Assembly (NCBI GenBank): GCA_946183785.1
Contig: CAMHCS010000006.1
Span: 31,381 to 95,380, forward strand
Origin: an uncultured Selenomonadales bacterium
Lineage (GTDB): Bacteria; Bacillota; Negativicutes; Selenomonadales; Selenomonadaceae
Length of the DNA: 64,000 bases
Reading direction: 5' to 3'
Shown here in pieces: positions 24,031-33,185 of this stretch. Within the stretch, counting starts at the first letter, position 1, and every line of letters begins with the position of its first letter. The position numbers and the translations under genes are program-made. The notes under the pieces were generated by a model. It saw nothing but the letters and a program-made list of their open reading frames with translations. It searched no databases and had not been told where the DNA came from.

Positions 24031-24243
24031 TTATTTCGCGCCGAGTTTCGTACGCTCGAAACCGATCTTTTCCTCCGCGACCTCGGCCAGTGCCCGCGTC
24101 ACGTTCTTGTTCGAAGGCACCTTCACTTTAACCTCCGCGCCATCCTGAAGCTGACGCGCGCGCTTCGCCGCGAGTACCGCCAGCGTGTAACGGCTGTCCA
24201 CCTTCGTCAAAAGCTCTTTCATCGGCGGATGCACAATATCCAT
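24031..24243 (-). CDS. rpoZ: DNA-directed RNA polymerase subunit omega
   Basis: 70 aa from the ATG at the complement of 24241-24243, chosen because AAGGA lies 7 bases upstream; an ATG two codons earlier and a GTG further up are too close to it. The conserved DSRYTLAVLAAKRARQL motif marks omega, which helps assemble RNA polymerase. Follows gmk closely, the usual pairing. Confidence 0.93.
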   Translation of the reverse strand: MDIVHPPMKELLTKVDSRYTLAVLAAKRARQLQDGAEVKVKVPSNKNVTRALAEVAEEKIGFERTKLGAK

Positions 24244-24254
24244 CTGCATATCCT

Positions 24255-24863
24255 TCACACTCCTTTTATCATTTCTTCAATCTTTTCCAAATTATTGCGC
24301 GTGCGCGCGTGTTCAGCGGCCACAATGGCCGAAAGCGTCCTCACGGCGTTTTCCACTTTATCGTTCACAATTGTATAGGCATACTGCTTTGCGGCGGCAA
24401 TTTCTCCCGCCGCCGCCGCAAGACGGCGCGCGACGACCGCTTCCGAGTCCGTGCCCCTGCCCCGAAGCCGCTTCTCCAGTTCGTCAAAAGACGGCGGCAG
24501 AATAAAAACGTAAACGCCGTCGGGGAATTTCTTCTGCACGTTCAGCGCGCCCTGCGTATCGATCTCCAACAGGATGTCCTCACCCCGTGCGAGGCGTTCC
24601 TCGATCTTTTTCAGCGGCGTCCCGTAGTAATTCCCGTAAACCTCCGCCCACTCTAGAAGCTCGCCGTTGTCGATCATGCGCTCAAACTCCGCCCGGGAAA
24701 GGAAATAATAATTGACGCCGTCCTGTTCCCCTTCGCGGGGCGCACGTGTCGTGGCCGAAATCGAGTAGGCGATCTCTCCGTGCGCGCCGAGGAACGCGTC
24801 GCACACCGTTCCCTTGCCGGCTCCCGAAGGGCCGGACACCACAATCAGACTGCCCTTTTTCAT
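24255..24863 (-). CDS. gmk: guanylate kinase
   Basis: 202 aa. P-loop GPSGAGKGT at residues 10-18, then [21 protein letters not shown] and the GMP-binding region with [13 protein letters not shown]. Phosphorylates GMP to GDP. Overlaps the end of remA by four bases in the same frame order found in many Firmicutes. Confidence 0.97.
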   Translation of the reverse strand: MKKGSLIVVSGPSGAGKGTVCDAFLGAHGEIAYSISATTRAPREGEQDGVNYYFLSRAEFERMIDNGELLEWAEVYGNYYGTPLKKIEERLARGEDILLEIDTQGALNVQKKFPDGVYVFILPPSFDELEKRLRGRGTDSEAVVARRLAAAAGEIAAAKQYAYTIVNDKVENAVRTLSAIVAAEHARTRNNLEKIEEMIKGV

Positions 24864-25135
24864 GTATCCTCGTCCTCCGCTTTCGACGCGTCGTCCTTGC
24901 CCGTAATACGCCCCACGATGGTCTCCGGCTGGACGGCGGACAGGATGACATGGCCGCTGTCCATCACGAGCACCGACCGGGTACGGCGCCCGTAGGTCGC
25001 GTCAATCAAATCGCCCGTTTCCCGCGCCTCCTGGACGATCCGCTTGATCGGCGCCGATTCCGGCGCCACGATGGAAATGACCCGATGCGCCGAAACGACG
25101 TTGCCGAAGCCTATATTGATAAATTTCATGTCCAT
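24860..25135 (-). CDS. remA: RemA-like DNA-binding regulator (DUF370)
   Basis: 91 aa from the ATG at the complement of 25133-25135, with GAGGAT 6 bases before it. The body ([21 protein letters not shown], then [29 protein letters not shown]) matches the DUF370/RemA family, which in Bacillus activates biofilm matrix genes. The acidic C-terminal tail after residue 80 is unlike the short Bacillus protein. Between yicC and gmk, its standard location. Confidence 0.92.
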   Translation of the reverse strand: MDMKFINIGFGNVVSAHRVISIVAPESAPIKRIVQEARETGDLIDATYGRRTRSVLVMDSGHVILSAVQPETIVGRITGKDDASKAEDEDT

Positions 25136-25145
25136 AATCTTATCC

Positions 25146-26027
25146 TCATTCAATATTCTGCACTTGCTCGCGCAGCTTCTCGATCTCGCTCTTCATCTCC
25201 ACCGCGAGCTGCGCCGCGCGCACGTTGTTTGCCTTCGACGCCGTCGTATTGACCTCGCGGTTCATTTCCTGGATCAAAAAGTCGAGCTTTCGCCCGACGG
25301 GCTCCGCCGCGTTTTCCAGAATCGCGCGAAACTGCTCGAAATGGCTCCGGAGCCGCACGATCTCCTCGGTGAAGTTCACGCGGTCCGAATACATCGCCGT
25401 TTCCTGAATGATCCGTGCCTCGTCGATCTCCGCGCCCGCCAGCGCCTCTTTGACCGTCGCCTCCAACCGTTCGCGGTACTGCCTGACAATCTCCGGTCCC
25501 AGCTTCGCGACTTCTTCCGTATAGCCGGAAAGGATATCGACACGCTTCAAAAAATCTGCCCGAAGATTTTCGCCCTCCGTTTCGCGCATTGCCGTAAACC
25601 TTTGCATTGCCTCGTCAAGCGCCGCCAAAATCACCGGCTCCGCGCCTTCGAGAGCGTCCTGGACGTCCGCCGCCGTCAACACGCCCGGATAAGCCGCGAC
25701 AGCCTGCACGTCGTCGGGGCGCGGCAAACGCAAAAGATCGCTGATCTCGTTCAACGCCTTATGGTACGCAATCGCCAACGGTTTGTCAAGCCGAATCTCC
25801 CGAACGCGCTCCCGCTTGTCGAGAAACTGCACGCCGATCGTCAGCTTTCCTCTGGACGCATACGCCCTGACCTTCGCCTTCATAGCTTCCGCAAAGGAAT
25901 CGAGGGCGTGAGGCATGCGAATATCGAGGTCAAGATACCGCTGGTTGACCGCCTTCACCTCAACTGCGACGCGGTAATCCTCGTTTTCCGAAAGCCCCGC
26001 GCCAAAGCCGGTCATGCTCCTCAGCAC
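25146..26027 (-). CDS. YicC/YloC family endoribonuclease
   Basis: 293 aa. N-terminal RSMTGFGAG and C-terminal [25 protein letters not shown] are family hallmarks (here [16 protein letters not shown]). The family includes an endoribonuclease in E. coli and a mRNA-decay factor in Bacillus. The start is probably the GTG at the complement of 26025-26027, overlapping the dapF stop (GTGCTGA), since the family starts a few residues before MTGFG. Confidence 0.93.
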   Translation of the reverse strand: MLRSMTGFGAGLSENEDYRVAVEVKAVNQRYLDLDIRMPHALDSFAEAMKAKVRAYASRGKLTIGVQFLDKRERVREIRLDKPLAIAYHKALNEISDLLRLPRPDDVQAVAAYPGVLTAADVQDALEGAEPVILAALDEAMQRFTAMRETEGENLRADFLKRVDILSGYTEEVAKLGPEIVRQYRERLEATVKEALAGAEIDEARIIQETAMYSDRVNFTEEIVRLRSHFEQFRAILENAAEPVGRKLDFLIQEMNREVNTTASKANNVRAAQLAVEMKSEIEKLREQVQNIE

Positions 26028-26878
26028 TTCAATTCCCCCTCATATACCCCTGAAAAAACTTTTTCCGCCGGACCAGTCATATAAATACGATTGTTTTTCT
26101 CCGACCACTCGATCGTCAGCCGCCCGCCGTCCAGTTCCACTTCGGCGCGGCGCTCCGAGCGCCCGTTCAGCACCGCCGCCACGAGCGTCGCGCAGGCGCC
26201 CGTACCGCAAGCCAAGGTCACCGCCGCCCCGCGTTCCCAGACGCGCATGCGAAGATGCTCGCGATCGCGTACCACGACGAATTCCGTATTCGTCCGGCGT
26301 GGAAACCAGGTATGGCTCTCAAAGGCGGGGCCGACTTTTTCCATATCCACGTCGTCTACGTCGCCGACAAAAACGACGCAATGGGGATTTCCCATCGAGA
26401 CGCAGGTCGCCTTGTATCGTTTGCCGAGCACCTCGATTTCTTCCGAGATTACGCGATGATCGCCGAACCCCTCCACGGGAATTTTCTTCGCTTCCAGCAC
26501 CGGCTCGCCCATATCGACCTCGACGCCCGTGATTTTCCCGTCGTCCTTGACGATGCGGGGCGTCAGGATGCCCGCGCCCGTCTCCACCGTGAAGCTGTCC
26601 TTTTCCGTCATGCCTTCGTCGTACACGAGGCGCGCAAAGCAACGAATACCGTTTCCGCACATTTCCGCCTCGCTGCCGTCCGCGTTGAATATCCGCATGC
26701 AAAAATCCGCTTTATCCGACGGCAGCACGAAAATCAACCCGTCCGCGCCGATTCCGTAATGGCGGTCGCAGACGCGCCGCGAAAGCTCCGCCGTCCCCCC
26801 CGGCAGCCCGGACGTCCGCCCGTCGACCAGCACGAAATCATTGCCGCAGCCCTGCCATTTCGTAAAAGCCAATGCCAT
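26021..26878 (-). CDS. dapF: diaminopimelate epimerase
   Basis: 285 aa from the ATG at the complement of 26876-26878 (AAGGAG site upstream). Both catalytic Cys motifs are present, EMCGNGIRCF and LACGTGACATL. It converts LL- to meso-diaminopimelate for lysine and peptidoglycan. First gene of the leftward operon that continues through yicC, remA, gmk, rpoZ and coaBC. Confidence 0.97.
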   Translation of the reverse strand: MALAFTKWQGCGNDFVLVDGRTSGLPGGTAELSRRVCDRHYGIGADGLIFVLPSDKADFCMRIFNADGSEAEMCGNGIRCFARLVYDEGMTEKDSFTVETGAGILTPRIVKDDGKITGVEVDMGEPVLEAKKIPVEGFGDHRVISEEIEVLGKRYKATCVSMGNPHCVVFVGDVDDVDMEKVGPAFESHTWFPRRTNTEFVVVRDREHLRMRVWERGAAVTLACGTGACATLVAAVLNGRSERRAEVELDGGRLTIEWSEKNNRIYMTGPAEKVFSGVYEGELKC

Positions 26879-26906
26879 ATTCTCACGCTCCTTCACAATC
26901 GTATTT

Positions 26907-26935
26907 ATTTTATATGTTTAAGACAAAAACTGCAA
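26907..26935 (-). promoter_or_regulatory. candidate promoter of the dapF operon
   Basis: Minus strand: TTGCAG (complement of 26930-26935), 17-base spacer, TAAAAT (complement of 26907-26912), about 30 bases upstream of the dapF start. Confidence 0.5.
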
Positions 26936-26955
26936 CGTAAAAATCGCTCCAGCTA

Positions 26956-26984
26956 TTGAATCTTTGAAAAAGAACTTTTATAAT
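26956..26984 (+). promoter_or_regulatory. promoter of uppP
   Basis: TTGAAT (26956-26961), 17-base spacer, TATAAT (26979-26984). It stands back to back with the dapF promoter in the divergent intergenic region. Confidence 0.7.
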
Positions 26985-27013
26985 GGAACAATCAATTTCT
27001 TGGAGGAATCAAC

Positions 27014-27862
27014 GTGGATGTAAACTTTGCGGAACTTATCAAGACGATTATATTGGGAGTCGTCGAGGGCGTCACCGAATGGCTGCCGATCAGCAGCACC
27101 GGTCATATGATCCTGGTGGACGAATTCATCAGGCTGGACGTTTCCAAAGCCTTCATGGACATGTTTCTCGTCGTGATCCAGCTCGGCGCCATCCTGTCCG
27201 TCGTCGTGCTGAATTTCGACAGACTGAATCCGTTTTCCTCGTGGAAAACGCGGGCAGAAAAAAAGGAGACGATCGAGCTCTGGAAAAAAGTCATCGTCGC
27301 CTGCGTGCCGGCCGGCGTTATCGGTCTTTCGTTCAACAAATTTATGGAACAACATTTCATGACGGCGCTGGTGGTCGCGTCTACGCTGATTATCTACGGC
27401 ATCCTGTTCATCGTCGTGGAGAATATGAACGCAAAGCGGACGCCCCGCATCAAAACTCTGGCGCAGCTCGACTACAAGACAGCGTTGATCATCGGCGGCT
27501 TTCAAGTGTTGTCCCTCGTGCCCGGCACCTCGCGTTCCGGCTCCACGATCCTCGGCGGGATTCTATTCGGTACGTCGCGTTTCGTCGCAACGGAATTCAC
27601 CTTCTTCCTCGCAATCCCGGTCATGTTCGGCGCCAGCCTGCTGAAACTGGTGAAGTTCGGCTGGCACTATACCGGCGGCGAAATCTTGATCCTGCTGATT
27701 GGCATGGCGACGGCCTTCATCGTTTCGGTCATCTCCATCAAGCTGCTACTCCGATACATCAAGAAAAACGACTTCAAGGCCTTCGGCTGGTACCGTATCG
27801 CCCTCGGCCTCGTGGTGCTCGCCTACCTTTTCCTCGTCGGCGACCCTGTTGGCGCAGAGTAA
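27014..27862 (+). CDS. uppP: undecaprenyl-diphosphate phosphatase
   Basis: 282 aa, polytopic. The signature EGVTEWLPISSTGHM (near residue 18) and the PGTSRSG motif (near 177) are both intact. It recycles the lipid carrier for cell wall and surface glycans and gives bacitracin resistance. GTG start at 27014 with TGGAGGA upstream. Confidence 0.96.
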   Translation: MDVNFAELIKTIILGVVEGVTEWLPISSTGHMILVDEFIRLDVSKAFMDMFLVVIQLGAILSVVVLNFDRLNPFSSWKTRAEKKETIELWKKVIVACVPAGVIGLSFNKFMEQHFMTALVVASTLIIYGILFIVVENMNAKRTPRIKTLAQLDYKTALIIGGFQVLSLVPGTSRSGSTILGGILFGTSRFVATEFTFFLAIPVMFGASLLKLVKFGWHYTGGEILILLIGMATAFIVSVISIKLLLRYIKKNDFKAFGWYRIALGLVVLAYLFLVGDPVGAE

Positions 27863-27961
27863 ATTTCGCTTTTTATTTCTCGTTATTTCTGTTATACTTT
27901 TTAATCACAACATTCCGGAATCCCAACTTGCATTTTCAATAATGGATAAAGAAAGGAAGCA

Positions 27962-29230
27962 ATGCAAATGACAGATAAAAAGAAGAATACGGAAGCGGAA
28001 TCGCTGGACGCCGCCTCCATAGTGGAGCAGACGACCGTCGCCGATATTTTCCGCGCAGCCTACTACCTCGACAATATCGCCGTCAAGACGAAGCTGATCG
28101 AGAGCCCCTTTTTTTCTTCCATCAGCGGGAACACCGTCCTCTTGAAGCCGGAGAACCTGCAAGTCACCGGCTCCTTCAAGCTGCGCGGCGCATACAACCG
28201 AATCAGCCAGCTCCCGGACGACGAGCGGGCAAAGGGCGTCATCACCGCGTCGGCGGGCAATCACGCGCAGGGCGTCGCCTTTGCCGCGCAAAAGCTCGGC
28301 GTCAAGGCCGTGATCTGCATGCCCGCGACCACGCCGATCCTGAAAGTCGAAGCGACGCGCGCTTACGGCGCGGAAATCGTGCTTCACGGCGACACCTTCG
28401 ACGACGCGTTCGCGAGATCGTTGGAACTGCAAAAAGAAAAGGGCTACGTCTACATCCATCCCTTCAACGACCTTAACGTCATTCTGGGACAAGGGACGAC
28501 GGCAAAAGAAATCATCGACGACTGCAAGGACGTCGACGCGATTCTCGTCCCCATCGGCGGCGGCGGCTTCGCCAGCGGCGTCGCTCTCGCCGCGAAGCTC
28601 GTCAATCCGCACGTCAAGGTCATCGGCGTCGAGCCTGCGGGCGCGGCCTGCATGAAAGCGGCCTTTAAAGCGGGCAAAGTCACTACGCTTCCCGCTGTCG
28701 ACACCGTGGCCGACGGCTGCGCGGTCAAGACGCCGGGGGATCTGACATACGCCTTCTGCAGAAAATACCTCGACGACGTCGTCACCGTCTCGGAGATGGA
28801 AATCATGAGCGCGCTGCTTTCGCTGATCGAAAAGCACAAGCTCGTCGCCGAGGGCGCCGGCGTTCTCTCCCTCGCCGCGCTGCCGAAGCTGAAAATGCGG
28901 AACAAGAAAGTCGTCCCGATCATCAGCGGCGGCAACATTGACATTTCCACCATTTCCGCGCTGATCGACAAGGCGCTGATCGACCGTGGGCGCGTCTTCT
29001 GCTTCGGAGTCATGCTGCCGGACAAGCCGGGCCAGCTCCTCGCCGTCGCGCAGATTCTCGCGGACACCAACGCCAACGTCACGAAGCTAGAGCACAATCA
29101 GGCCGGCGTCACCGACAGCTTCAAGAAGGTACAGCTCGAGGTCACCTGCGAGACCCACGGCGAAGAACATATCCGCACTATCATTTCCGCCCTCGAAAAA
29201 GCAGGCTACGACGTTTCACGCGTTTACTGA
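27962..29230 (+). CDS. ilvA: threonine ammonia-lyase
   Basis: 422 aa. PLP-binding Lys in SFKLRGAYN, glycine loop PIGGGGFASG, and a C-terminal ACT-like domain (from about residue 345) starting with VMLPDKPGQL. The single short regulatory domain suggests the catabolic/short biosynthetic form. Deaminates threonine to 2-oxobutyrate. The start is ATG 27962 or ATG 27968; both share the AAGGA site. Confidence 0.93.
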   Translation: MQMTDKKKNTEAESLDAASIVEQTTVADIFRAAYYLDNIAVKTKLIESPFFSSISGNTVLLKPENLQVTGSFKLRGAYNRISQLPDDERAKGVITASAGNHAQGVAFAAQKLGVKAVICMPATTPILKVEATRAYGAEIVLHGDTFDDAFARSLELQKEKGYVYIHPFNDLNVILGQGTTAKEIIDDCKDVDAILVPIGGGGFASGVALAAKLVNPHVKVIGVEPAGAACMKAAFKAGKVTTLPAVDTVADGCAVKTPGDLTYAFCRKYLDDVVTVSEMEIMSALLSLIEKHKLVAEGAGVLSLAALPKLKMRNKKVVPIISGGNIDISTISALIDKALIDRGRVFCFGVMLPDKPGQLLAVAQILADTNANVTKLEHNQAGVTDSFKKVQLEVTCETHGEEHIRTIISALEKAGYDVSRVY

Positions 29231-29333
29231 TTGGGGGAAGTCATTTGTATCCTTCCCTCTTCTTGGCGTATAATGGATTCCATAGATATATGCGCAGGAA
29301 AATACGCGGTGAAATGCCCACAGGAGGAATCAA

Positions 29334-29681
29334 ATGGAAAAGGCAGGATTTCAGGGTGCTTCCGCCCATACACACAACAGCCGCCCTCTCGCCGAGCTGG
29401 ACGATTTCACGAGCCAACGACTCGCCAACGTCTTCAAAGTACTCGGCGACCCGACGCGGATCAAGCTGCTTGCCCTGATTACTGCGAGCGAAATGCGCGT
29501 CAGCGACATCGCCGACGCCCTCGCTATGGGACAGTCGGCGATTTCCCACCAGCTTCGCGTGCTTCGCGACGCACGGCTGGTGAAATTCCGGAAAGAAGGC
29601 AAGGAAGCGTGGTACTCCCTTGACGACGACCACGTCGTCAAGCTTATGCGTCAGGGACTCGAACACGTTTCCCACGGCTGA
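29334..29681 (+). CDS. ArsR/SmtB-family metal-sensing repressor (CzrA-like)
   Basis: 115 aa winged helix: RLANVFKVLGDPTRIKLL, then DIADALAMGQSAISHQLRVLRDARLV. The C-terminal helix carries D-x-H-x10-H-x2-H (DDHVVKLMRQGLEHVSH), the alpha-5 zinc/cobalt site of CzrA and SmtB. It lacks the alpha-3 CxC site of arsenic sensors. The N-terminus holds extra His (AHTHN). No metal efflux gene lies next to it. A GGAGG site precedes the ATG. Confidence 0.9.
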   Translation: MEKAGFQGASAHTHNSRPLAELDDFTSQRLANVFKVLGDPTRIKLLALITASEMRVSDIADALAMGQSAISHQLRVLRDARLVKFRKEGKEAWYSLDDDHVVKLMRQGLEHVSHG

Positions 29682-29713
29682 CAGCTGCAGCCCCTAAGAA
29701 AGGAGCGAATCGT

Positions 29714-30475
29714 ATGCGGATAAAGCGAAGATCTTTCCCTTTCCTTTTGGCTCTCGCACTCGCGTTGCTCTTGTCCGGCGAAGCTCTCGCCGCCCCCATG
29801 TTGCAGCAAGGCTCCGAAGGCCACGACGTCCTCATCCTGCAGCAAGGGCTTAAATCCCTCGGCTACGAAGTGGAAACGGACGGCGTCTTCGGGTATTCGA
29901 CCTATCGCGCGGTCATCGCGTTCCAACGGGATGAAAAGCTGACAATCAGCGGCAAAGTGGATCGCGGGACATGGCGCGCCCTCAAAAAACGTACTTCCGA
30001 AAAAAAACCGACAGCGACCGCGAAACCGGAGGAACGCCCGAAGGACGAACCGGCGCCCGCTGCCGTGAAAGCGCCCGAAAGCGCACCGTTCCTGCCGAAA
30101 AAGAAAGTCGACGCCATCATCAAGACGGCGAAGAAATACCTGGGGACAAAATACGTATTCGGCGGCACGACGCCGAAGGGCTTCGACTGCTCGGGCTTTG
30201 TCCAATATGTCTTCAAACAGAACGGCTTCACTCTTCCCCGCGCCGCTGACGAGCAATACAAGCTTGGCCAGCGCGTCAAAAAACGCGCCGAGCTCGAACC
30301 GGGCGATCTTGTCTTTTTCTCCACCTATGAAAAGGGAGCGTCCCACTGCGGCATCTACCTCGGGAAAAATCAGTTCATCCACGTCTCCTCCAGCAAGGGC
30401 GTCCGCGTCGACAACCTCGACGATTCCTACTGGAAGCCCCGCTGGTACGGCGGAAAGCATATCGTCAAGAAATAA
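29714..30475 (+). CDS. secreted peptidoglycan-binding NlpC/P60 endopeptidase
   Basis: 253 aa. A signal peptide ends at GEALA, then a PG_binding_1 domain (about residues 35-95, with GSEGHDVLILQQGLKSLGY), a Lys/Pro/Glu-rich linker, and an NlpC/P60 domain with catalytic Cys in FDCSGFVQYVF and His in ASHCGIYLG. Likely a gamma-D-glutamyl-diamino-acid endopeptidase in wall turnover. Ends in a strong terminator. Confidence 0.94.
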   Translation: MRIKRRSFPFLLALALALLLSGEALAAPMLQQGSEGHDVLILQQGLKSLGYEVETDGVFGYSTYRAVIAFQRDEKLTISGKVDRGTWRALKKRTSEKKPTATAKPEERPKDEPAPAAVKAPESAPFLPKKKVDAIIKTAKKYLGTKYVFGGTTPKGFDCSGFVQYVFKQNGFTLPRAADEQYKLGQRVKKRAELEPGDLVFFSTYEKGASHCGIYLGKNQFIHVSSSKGVRVDNLDDSYWKPRWYGGKHIVKK

Positions 30476-30479
30476 GCAA

Positions 30480-30522
30480 ACCATCGGGCATTCTGACCGT
30501 CATGATGCCCGATGGTTTTTTT
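30480..30522 (+). terminator. rho-independent terminator after the NlpC/P60 gene
   Basis: Arms ACCATCGGGCAT and ATGCCCGATGGT followed by seven T. Confidence 0.9.
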
Positions 30523-30603
30523 CAGCGTTTCCATATCCCCCCTTTCTCTTCATGAACGAATGTGATAAGATAGAGAATATACAGAACGGAAGGGGGAACC
30601 GTT

Positions 30604-31638
30604 ATGCAAAAAGAAGAACTGATTCAGCTTCTCCACGATCCCGATGTTTGTCAAGAGATTTTTCTCATTGTAAAAAACGGCGGAAAACCGCCTACGGCGA
30701 CCGATTTGAACAAGCTTGCCGCCATCAAAGCTGCGCTGCAAAAAAAGGCGACGCCGGAAGAGCCAAAGACTCCACCCTTGTCCGATACGTCGCCCAAAAA
30801 ACCTTTGCCTAATATAAAAGACGAGGGCGTTCCCGCCGGCACGGGCGACGTCTTTTCGGACAAGCTTGCCCTGCTCCGAAACCAGGTGCAGAAGACAAAC
30901 GAAGAACGCGCCGCAAAGGCGAAAGCCGCCGAAGAGAAGAAGGCGGCAGGCGGCGCGGCGGAAAAATACACCTTCGTACTCGAACGCCCCTGCCCGGTCT
31001 GCGGCCTGACAACTCACGTAGTCAAATGCAAGTCGCGCCTCATCGCCGAAAAGACCGACCTCGATCTCTGCATTCATTATAAGGACTTCAATCCGTACTT
31101 ATATCGCGTTTGGGCCTGCGAACATTGCGGCTATGCCGCCGATGAGCAGAAATTCATTCGACGTCTGCCGGAGAAGACCCAGGAGAAGCTGCTTCAATTC
31201 CTGCAAACGTCTAATCTCGCCCTGCCATTCGTCGAGGAGCGCACCTCCCAGCAGGCGATCCAATATCTTGAAATGGCGATTCTGTTCAACGAGCTGGCCG
31301 ACCCGTCGCCGAACCGCCGCGCCAATCTCTATCTGATTATGGCATGGATCCACCGTTACGACGGAAACGCCGAGAAAGAACGCGCCGCGCTCGACAAGGC
31401 GGCGGAGCTTTTCGATCTGTCCCTCGACACAGAAAATTATCCGGTGGACAAGATGTCCGACACGATGGCGACTTACCTGACCGGCGCGATTCATGTGCTC
31501 CGGCAGGATTACGACAAAGCGACGCGCCATCTGAGCCGCATCATCAGCAATCAGGGGCTGCGGTCCACCGCGCCGAAGCTTTACGAAATGGCGCGCGACA
31601 TGTGGCAGGACGTCAAGGATGCAAAAGCGAAAGGATAA
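30604..31638 (+). CDS. DUF2225 family zinc-ribbon/TPR-like protein
   Basis: 344 aa. A Lys/Ala-rich N-terminal third is followed by CPVCG and CEHCG (zinc-ribbon pairs near residues 134 and 178), and a helical C-terminal half with TPR-like repeats (NRRANLYLIMAWIHRYDGN, then LTGAIHVLRQDYDKATRHL). Matches the DUF2225 family found across Firmicutes; its molecular role is not known. Stands alone between two terminators. Confidence 0.8.
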   Translation: MQKEELIQLLHDPDVCQEIFLIVKNGGKPPTATDLNKLAAIKAALQKKATPEEPKTPPLSDTSPKKPLPNIKDEGVPAGTGDVFSDKLALLRNQVQKTNEERAAKAKAAEEKKAAGGAAEKYTFVLERPCPVCGLTTHVVKCKSRLIAEKTDLDLCIHYKDFNPYLYRVWACEHCGYAADEQKFIRRLPEKTQEKLLQFLQTSNLALPFVEERTSQQAIQYLEMAILFNELADPSPNRRANLYLIMAWIHRYDGNAEKERAALDKAAELFDLSLDTENYPVDKMSDTMATYLTGAIHVLRQDYDKATRHLSRIISNQGLRSTAPKLYEMARDMWQDVKDAKAKG

Positions 31639-31663
31639 CGCACAGCACAATCGCATGACAACG

Positions 31664-31696
31664 ATCCCGCAGGTTCATTCTCCTGCGGGATTTTTA
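31664..31696 (+). terminator. rho-independent terminator after the DUF2225 gene
   Basis: Arms ATCCCGCAGG and CCTGCGGGAT with a short loop, then TTTTT. Confidence 0.85.
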
Positions 31697-31705
31697 TCGC
31701 TCGCC

Positions 31706-31734
31706 TTGAAAAAAGAACTCGTATCGTATAGAAT
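31706..31734 (+). promoter_or_regulatory. promoter of the NSS symporter gene
   Basis: TTGAAA (31706-31711), 17-base spacer, TAGAAT (31729-31734), about 35 bases before the start codon; AGGAGG site follows. Confidence 0.6.
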
Positions 31735-31775
31735 AAGGTGCGTATGAGCAATACATATAATAGGAGGCATGCCCT

Positions 31776-33131
31776 TTGGAACAGTTTTCTTCGCGGCTGG
31801 GCTTTATCCTGATTTCTGCCGGCTGCGCCATTGGTCTCGGCAACGTCTGGCGCTTTCCATTCATCACGGGGCGCTATGGCGGCGCATCCTTCGTACTGAT
31901 CTATCTGGCGTTTCTCGTGCTTCTGGGACTGCCCGTGATGATGGCGGAGTTTGCCGTCGGCCGTGCCAGCGGCCACAGCGTCATGTCCTCATTCAACGAG
32001 CTGGAGCCGCATGGAACGAAATGGCATTGGTTCCGCCATATCGCCCTCCTGGGCAATTTCCTCCTGATGATGTTCTATACGACGGTCGCGGGCTGGATGC
32101 CGTACTATCTATACAAGACATTAGCGGGCGGCTTTGACGGACTTTCGCCGGAAGCCGTCGGCGGCGTCTTCGGCGCCCTCCTGTCCGACCCGACGACCAT
32201 GATCGGCTACATGGTGGCGACGGTCATCATCTGCGGCGGCGTCTGCTACCTCGGTCTGGAAAAGGGCGTCGAGCAGGCGGGCAAATGGATCATGAGCGCG
32301 TTGTTCGTGCTGATGATCTTGCTGGCCGGCAACTCGCTCCTGCTGCCCGGCAGCGGCGAAGGACTTTCCTATTATCTGCTGCCGAATTTCGAGCGCTTCA
32401 TGCAAGACGGTCCGATCGCCGTCATCAACGCCGCCATGGGACAGGCATTCTTCACGCTGAGCCTCGGCATCGGTGCGCTGGCCATTTTCGGCAGCTATAT
32501 TGGAAAAGAAAAGCGCCTTGCAGGCGAAGCTATCGTCATCACAGTCCTCGACACGATCGTCGCGCTGATGTCCGGCCTGATCATCTTCCCGGCCTGCTTC
32601 AGCTACGGCGTCAGCCCCACCGCCGGGCCGAACCTGATTTTCGTCGCGCTGCCGAACGTGTTCAACCACATGCCGTTCGGTCGATTCTGGGGCGGCATGT
32701 TCTTCCTGTTCATGACATTTGCGTCGTACTCCACCGTCATCGCCGTCTTTGAGAACCTGACGAGCTGCCTGATCGATTACACCGGCGCCAGCCGCAAAAC
32801 GGTCGTCCGCTGGGGCATCCCCGTCATCATCCTGCTGTCGCTGCCCTGCGCCCTCGGCTTCAACGTATGGGGCTCCTTCGCCCCCCTCGGGCCGGGAACC
32901 TGCGTGCTCGACCTCGAAGACTTCATTTTGAGCAACAACATCCTGCCCATCGGAAGCCTGATCTATCTGCTCTTCTGCACGAGCCGCTACGGCTGGGGCT
33001 GGGAAAAATTCTTCGCCGAGGTCAACACCGGCGAAGGCGTCCAGCTTCCGAAATCCGTCCGTTTTTACATGACATGGATTCTCCCGCTGATTATCCTCTG
33101 GCTCTTCATCAGCGGCTATATATTCAAATAA
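31776..33131 (+). CDS. neurotransmitter:sodium symporter family transporter
   Basis: 451 aa with about 11-12 membrane helices. GLGNVWRFPF in the first helix is the unwound substrate/sodium-binding segment of the LeuT-type NSS family. Imports an amino acid or related amine with Na+; the substrate cannot be told from sequence. Starts at TTG (31776) behind AGGAGG. Single-gene unit with its own promoter and terminator. Confidence 0.9.
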   Translation: MEQFSSRLGFILISAGCAIGLGNVWRFPFITGRYGGASFVLIYLAFLVLLGLPVMMAEFAVGRASGHSVMSSFNELEPHGTKWHWFRHIALLGNFLLMMFYTTVAGWMPYYLYKTLAGGFDGLSPEAVGGVFGALLSDPTTMIGYMVATVIICGGVCYLGLEKGVEQAGKWIMSALFVLMILLAGNSLLLPGSGEGLSYYLLPNFERFMQDGPIAVINAAMGQAFFTLSLGIGALAIFGSYIGKEKRLAGEAIVITVLDTIVALMSGLIIFPACFSYGVSPTAGPNLIFVALPNVFNHMPFGRFWGGMFFLFMTFASYSTVIAVFENLTSCLIDYTGASRKTVVRWGIPVIILLSLPCALGFNVWGSFAPLGPGTCVLDLEDFILSNNILPIGSLIYLLFCTSRYGWGWEKFFAEVNTGEGVQLPKSVRFYMTWILPLIILWLFISGYIFK

Positions 33132-33143
33132 AAGCGCCGAAAG

Positions 33144-33185
33144 AAAACTCCGTCCGAACCGCAAATTGGGTTGGACGGAGTTTTT
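33144..33185. terminator. bidirectional terminator between NSS and TRIC-family genes
   Basis: AAAACTCCGTCC and GGACGGAGTTTTT arms give a T-tract on both strands; serves the two converging genes. Its right arm reaches the TRIC stop codon. Confidence 0.85.

Noticed and set aside
27905..28837. 310-codon open frame opposite ilvA
   Set aside because: Antisense to ilvA; Asp/Arg/Val-rich and without recognisable motifs.
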